From the NCBI RefSeq assembly GCF_954871325.1, contig NC_088777.1:42943366-43007365 (forward strand): a stretch of 64,000 bases of DNA, read 5' to 3'. This DNA comes from Gordionus sp. m RMFG-2023 (Eukaryota; Nematomorpha; Gordioida; Chordodea; Parachordodidae). Made by a program: the position numbers and the translations under genes. This document shows, in pieces, positions 59,195-64,000 of this stretch; positions within the stretch are counted from its first letter, which is position 1; the number at the start of each line of letters is the position of its first letter. The notes under the pieces were generated by a model. It was not told the DNA's origin and searched no databases. It saw nothing but the letters and a program-made list of their open reading frames with translations.

Positions 59195-62100
59195 GTTTTA
59201 TAGTATGGAATTTAAATTTTATAAGCAGTTTTTTAATTAAATCAATTATTTAGATTTAATTTGATCAAACTTCTATTATTTTTTAAAAATTATTTTATTT
59301 AAACAATTTTAATCTAATGTAGTGAATACAAATAGATTCTATTTATTTATTGTAAATAACAACTCATTTCTTGACAAATTTTTTTTTAAAGTAAAATATA
59401 ATGTATACTATGATTTGTTTTTTTTATTGAATATATAGTTATTTTTGTTACTGCACTAAATAAGTTACGTAATTAACATAATCTTTTTAAATAATTAAGG
59501 TAACTAGAATATAACTATAATGTACCTATTAGATAACTTCAACTAGTTATATCAAGTAAGGTAACTTTTTACTAAATGACCATATCTAATTTAAAACTAG
59601 ACTATGATAAGAACTGCCCCATAATATTTGAAGTTTGGGGCTACAACCAAAGTAATTCATAATTAAAACGAAACGGTGGAATCCAAAAATTATGCTAAAA
59701 TCAGTAATTTGATACTAACTAACATTGACACTGGGGTTGATAGTTACTGTTCATTAAGCACATGCGTCTAGCCCTGAATATAATAAATAACTGTTTATCT
59801 CAATTTTTGTTTTAGAATTTACCTTTGATTTGTAAATTAAGCCTTCTTAATTTATTTCAATGGTAAATTTCTTTATTTTGCGATATATTTTAATTTTTTT
59901 TTTTAAGTTAAATATAATTTTATAATATATATTGTTATGTTAAATAAAATGGATATTAAACTATCTATCATTCTATTATTTACCAGTAATAATTATTTGA
60001 GTGGTAGTGTGTATTTTAGATTTGTATTATCTTAGAAGTCGGCATATGTCAGTTTAGCCACGCTAAAATGTATATAATTTTATGTATCGTGAAAATTGAT
60101 TCACCATTCTAGTTCACAAATTATTATCCTTAATAAATTTGTTGGTACCATAAATAAAAAATTTTCTGAAGAGTGGTACACAGGGGAATGACAATTTTTG
60201 CATATTAGGATGGAATTTAACTAGAAATTTAATCATTTTTTTAAAAGAATTTATTTACATAATAGATAAATTTAGAATATTATAGCAAAATTGGGTATAC
60301 TAATCATAAATTATGTAATATTATAATGTATGCATTTGGATTATTTTTAGTCATACGTTCTACTGTTTAGGTTTTATTTTTTAAAAATCTGATTTTACCA
60401 AGAAATGTTATCCATTATGTTATAGATTAATTCAATAAATTTTAGACAAATTGATCAGAAATATATGAGTGATTTTATTTTTTATTTATATTGGTAATAC
60501 GCGAAGGCGAAATCGATTAGGATTACTCGAATTGATTGTAAGTAACAGTTTTATGAAATAGTCTTAATAAGATGGAAAGTGTTATTTATTTAGGTTTATT
60601 ATCTTTATTGTAATTAATCGGAATTAAAGCGAAAATATTTGTATATCAAATATTTCAACCTCTCCTCTCCTTTGGTTTCTCTTACGCATAATAATTATTT
60701 CAAAATTTCCCCTTATTATAATATATTTAAATCATTTTCTATTTTTAAATCTGTGAAAGGCCTTATTTTTAGTTGTATAATTAAAATTTCTCCTAAAACA
60801 GAAACTTTTTTTTTAAGACTCGTCCTGATGTTTTCGAAATAATTAAATTATTTCATTAAAATAAATTTAGATGTTAATCATAGAAAATCCCCAATAATAA
60901 AATCGAATAAAAATTTAAAATATATTTAAACTAATTTTTGATAAATAAAAAATTATATTTGCCAAAAAATGAAGTTTTTTTTCTCTTTTGTTTGAATGAA
61001 TTACGTTCCTTCAAATCTTCAAATCTAGCAACGAGTTAGCAGAAAATTTGCGCTAGAAGAAAGTGCAATAAAACTCTTGTCCTTTCATGTTTAATGTTCC
61101 TAGTATAAAAATATTGGTTATAAAAAAAGCGAGAAAATTAATTATTCTGTTATCACGTATATATATTTTTAAATATGTTACAGAAAAGTAAGAAATATAA
61201 TGTATTATTGATGAGGTTGTAATGTTTTCGCGCAAATGGCATCGTATTATAATAATTCACATAAATTCAGGATCGCGGATGAGGGAAAAGGCTTTTATTT
61301 TTATGAGATTATTAGTGAAACTAAAAATCTAGAAAGTATAGGGCTGAGTTGAGCTATTTACACTAAATTTTTATTAAACAAAACTCTGCGTAATTATTTT
61401 CAGGTAGAACATATTTTTACAATCGATTATAATTGATTGATTAATCATAAGTGTAGTCTATATATATGTATAATATATATTATAACAAATCAGATCAGGC
61501 TTGTAAATGTATAATGCTACTATAGATATTTATACGCGCTATTTACGTAATACCAATTATAATGATTAAAAAATAATAATAATCAAGATTATTTATGATT
61601 TAGTAAAAGTGAGAAGAAGAAAATAATTGGCAGTATGAAGCTGTATACTTTTTTTTGTCTAGTTCAGTTCAATTATGAGAGTTTGAATTATTTTCTTATT
61701 GCGCTTATTTTTAATAACATATTTTTTTGTGCTATTTATATTTTAAAATTATTTTACCTTATAAATATTCTTTATTTTTGTGCTATTTATATTTTTAAAA
61801 TTATTTTACCTTATAAATATTCTAATAAATTTTTTTAATATTTTCTGATTCATATCTACGCGGTGTTTGTAGGCCACACATATACACCCATTTTTAAATA
61901 AATTTTATAAATCCCTTACTCATATAATGAGTGTTTAGCCAAGACCACGCAGATGGGATAGAGGAAAAAAATTTTAAAGAAATTTTTTAGAAATTTAGAA
62001 TTATACTTTTGGAGAAAAATCTACATCTGTCGTCTCATATTTAATATACACTCTCCCCACTAGCCCATATCAGGCATCGGCTCAAATGTGAAAATCCTAT

Positions 62101-64000
62101 TATTTAAAACAAATATAAATAACTTTTCGGGTACGGGTTTATTTACCGTTAACGTTCGTAAGTGCAATTTTTTGCACTATTCTTATTTATTTATCTCTTG
62201 CCAATTCTTTCGAAGAAAACTCGAATTACAAAACAAATATATGTAATAATAAAATATTAATTTTGAATTTCAAAGTTGATTAATTGTTTTTTTACAAACA
62301 AATAGGGTTCTTCAATTAAGGTGATGGAAAAAAACACCTTTTTAATTTTTCTAATTGTCCCTTTAATTTATGACGCAAATTCTATTAAATTTTTATCTTA
62401 AAAATTACATTTTAATCGGAACAGACAAAACAAATCAATAGATAAGGTACATTTAGTTATTTATTTTATTTTTTTAAAAAAACTTGTATATTTAAAAAAA
62501 AAAAATAGAGAATATCTAATAATTATATATTATCCAATCCAATAGGGAATATAATTTTCTTTTCCACTTCTCATTATCTCATTTGTAAAAGTTGTGTCAT
62601 TGGATATTGATTTGATATGTTCAACTCAATATTTAAAATATGTTTAATGGATAGACACTTTATTAAATGATTATCTGTGTTTCTTTAAAATTTTAAACCG
62701 AATAATCGTCAATAATTTTTGTGAATAAACTTGCAATCACTAATTAAATTATATGAGCTATCTTCTTATTTTCAAGATATTAAAAAATGTAAATATAGAA
62801 ATTAAGGGAGACCTTTAAAAACACTTAAAAATTTTTAAATTTGGTAAAAAAATATTTCCGGCTATCTCAAACGGTGGCTGCCTAAATGATGAGTACATCG
62901 TACATGTAATTAATTTTTTTGGGATAGGTTCCATATAGCTAAATTGGGAATCTCTCTTACATAATTTTAAAAGTAATATTGAAAATTATATTAATAGATG
63001 ATATGAAGTAAACTCTTGTATTTAAATTGAGTTTTTCAAAACCTCTAAAAATAGAGGAAATCTCATGTTGTTCCCAATACATTATAATTTGAACAATAAA
63101 ATAACAATTTATCTTACACTATAAGGTGCTGTACGGAATCAAGTGGTTTAAAAAGTGGTCTGACTCAACCAGGTTGGGGCTTGTTGAGCAATATCAACAC
63201 TTACAAAAAATGAAATTTTAAAAATAGGATAATATATTAATAAACTGTGATAAAGTCCACGAATATTATATGGTTTTCGTTTCGGTATATATTAATATAT
63301 TGCATTCAAGATAATACATAAAAAGGTTAGAAAGTTTTTTTAGAAGATTTCAGGAAAAAGTTGCTTGCCTATCCCCGGATTCCCTTATATCAAATTTATT
63401 TATCATAAGATCATAAATTTGATTGAGGTCATATGGCTCTTTGTTCGCTGTGCCATGATTTTCCCAACTAGCTAATTAATTTAACGAGAACAGCTGAAGT
63501 ATACACCCCTCCCCCAAATAAAGCCCTAATTAAATTAATTTCATTAATTCCTTCCGCGTAAAATTATATTATACATCAAATATTATATTGTATAAACATA
63601 TTGTGTAGGGTTTTGTAAATTCAAGGCTATCCTTAAATATGCAATCATTTATAGCGCACATTATTCATTAATTTTGAAAAGAAACCCTGATTTTATTTGA
63701 GTTGTGGATATTAAAATTAAAATAGAAATGTAAACCCAAATTATATTTAAAAAAATAAATAAAATCCAGTTGAAAACCTTCAAAAGGGGGATCTAAAAAT
63801 ATTCAATAAAATTTATGGCCCAAAAAATTTACCCAAAAGTCTCCTTTACTTTAAAATTTAACGTAATGCCATATTTTATGATTAAATTGTTTAAATATAT
63901 TTGATAAATTTTATGTGTAACACAATCATAATAATTTTAACCTATTTATACCTTGTTTATATTTTTTTTTATTTAATATTGTACCGATATATTAAATATG
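59195..64000. other. AT-rich stretch upstream of Rab30
   Basis: No exon, RNA or transposon recognised on either strand, apart from a tandem duplication at 61722-61822. A stretch near 63600-63680 (gtagggttttgtaaattcaaggct, tttatagcgcacatt in shorter pieces) resembles 51910-51990 and marks another dispersed repeat. The Rab30 promoter should lie between 56685 and here but cannot be placed. Confidence 0.45.
61722..61822 (+). repeat. Tandem duplication, two units of about 50 bp
   Basis: 61722-61770 and 61771-61822 are near-identical, each with 'gtgctatttatatttt' and 'attttaccttataaatattc'. The short frame reading through it is a by-product of the repeat. Confidence 0.85.

Noticed and set aside
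61635-61838. 67-codon frame in the 61.7-kb region
   Set aside because: Produced by a 50-bp tandem duplication of AT-rich DNA.
1-64000. CRISPR array, bacterial operon or organellar segment
   Set aside because: No regularly spaced identical repeats and no bacterial-type gene packing; genes are spliced and animal-like.

Overview
The window is AT-rich nuclear DNA from an animal. The evidence is spliced SLC6 and Rab30-type genes with metazoan domain architecture, long introns, and a dense load of hAT-type DNA transposons and MITEs, an RTE-type LINE, a SINE and other non-LTR remnants. I cannot name the species; a non-model invertebrate fits best. Homopolymer G/C tracts of 10-14 bases and weak AU-rich splice donors are conspicuous.

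Layout. The window opens inside the last part of an SLC6 sodium:neurotransmitter-symporter gene (copy A): its second-last intron carries a hAT fragment (1-946), and its last two exons lie at 1191-1370 and 1535-1627. An intergenic stretch follows, with one orphan exon-like segment (4551-4605), a decayed non-LTR reverse transcriptase (about 5320-7460) and a GC-rich hAT-type MITE (8140-8603). From 8924 to 26769 lies a complete second SLC6 gene (copy B). I could join its 14 exons with consistent phases and no internal stop, giving a 645-residue transporter. Its introns hold a SINE, several MITEs and a minisatellite.

The 26.8-38 kb region separates two convergent genes. It contains a TA-flanked inverted-repeat DNA transposon (29166-33540) into which a nearly intact RTE-type LINE has inserted (29502-32662, minus strand, 9-bp target duplication). 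It also holds a short hAT derivative (34592-35378) with a perfect 8-bp target duplication. The LINE begins with a tRNA-like pol III promoter. The SINE in SLC6 intron 1 (10774-11369) shares both this head and the LINE's 3' end, so the two look like a parasite-partner pair.

From 56684 down to 37977 on the minus strand lies a complete four-exon Rab30-type GTPase gene (237 residues, ending in a Cys-Cys prenylation motif). Its introns carry a decayed partial copy of its own last exon (39127-39334), a MITE with perfect target duplication (39676-39888), an old LTR-flanked element (41029-43209), another MITE, a full-length hAT element with a decayed transposase (47782-49770), and a 5'-truncated non-LTR fragment (52297-52668). 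The remaining 56.7-64 kb holds only repeats that I can recognise.

The host genes act separately: amino-acid-type solute uptake at the plasma membrane (SLC6) and Golgi/vesicle traffic (Rab30). No operon-like arrangement, CRISPR array, rRNA or confident tRNA gene was seen.
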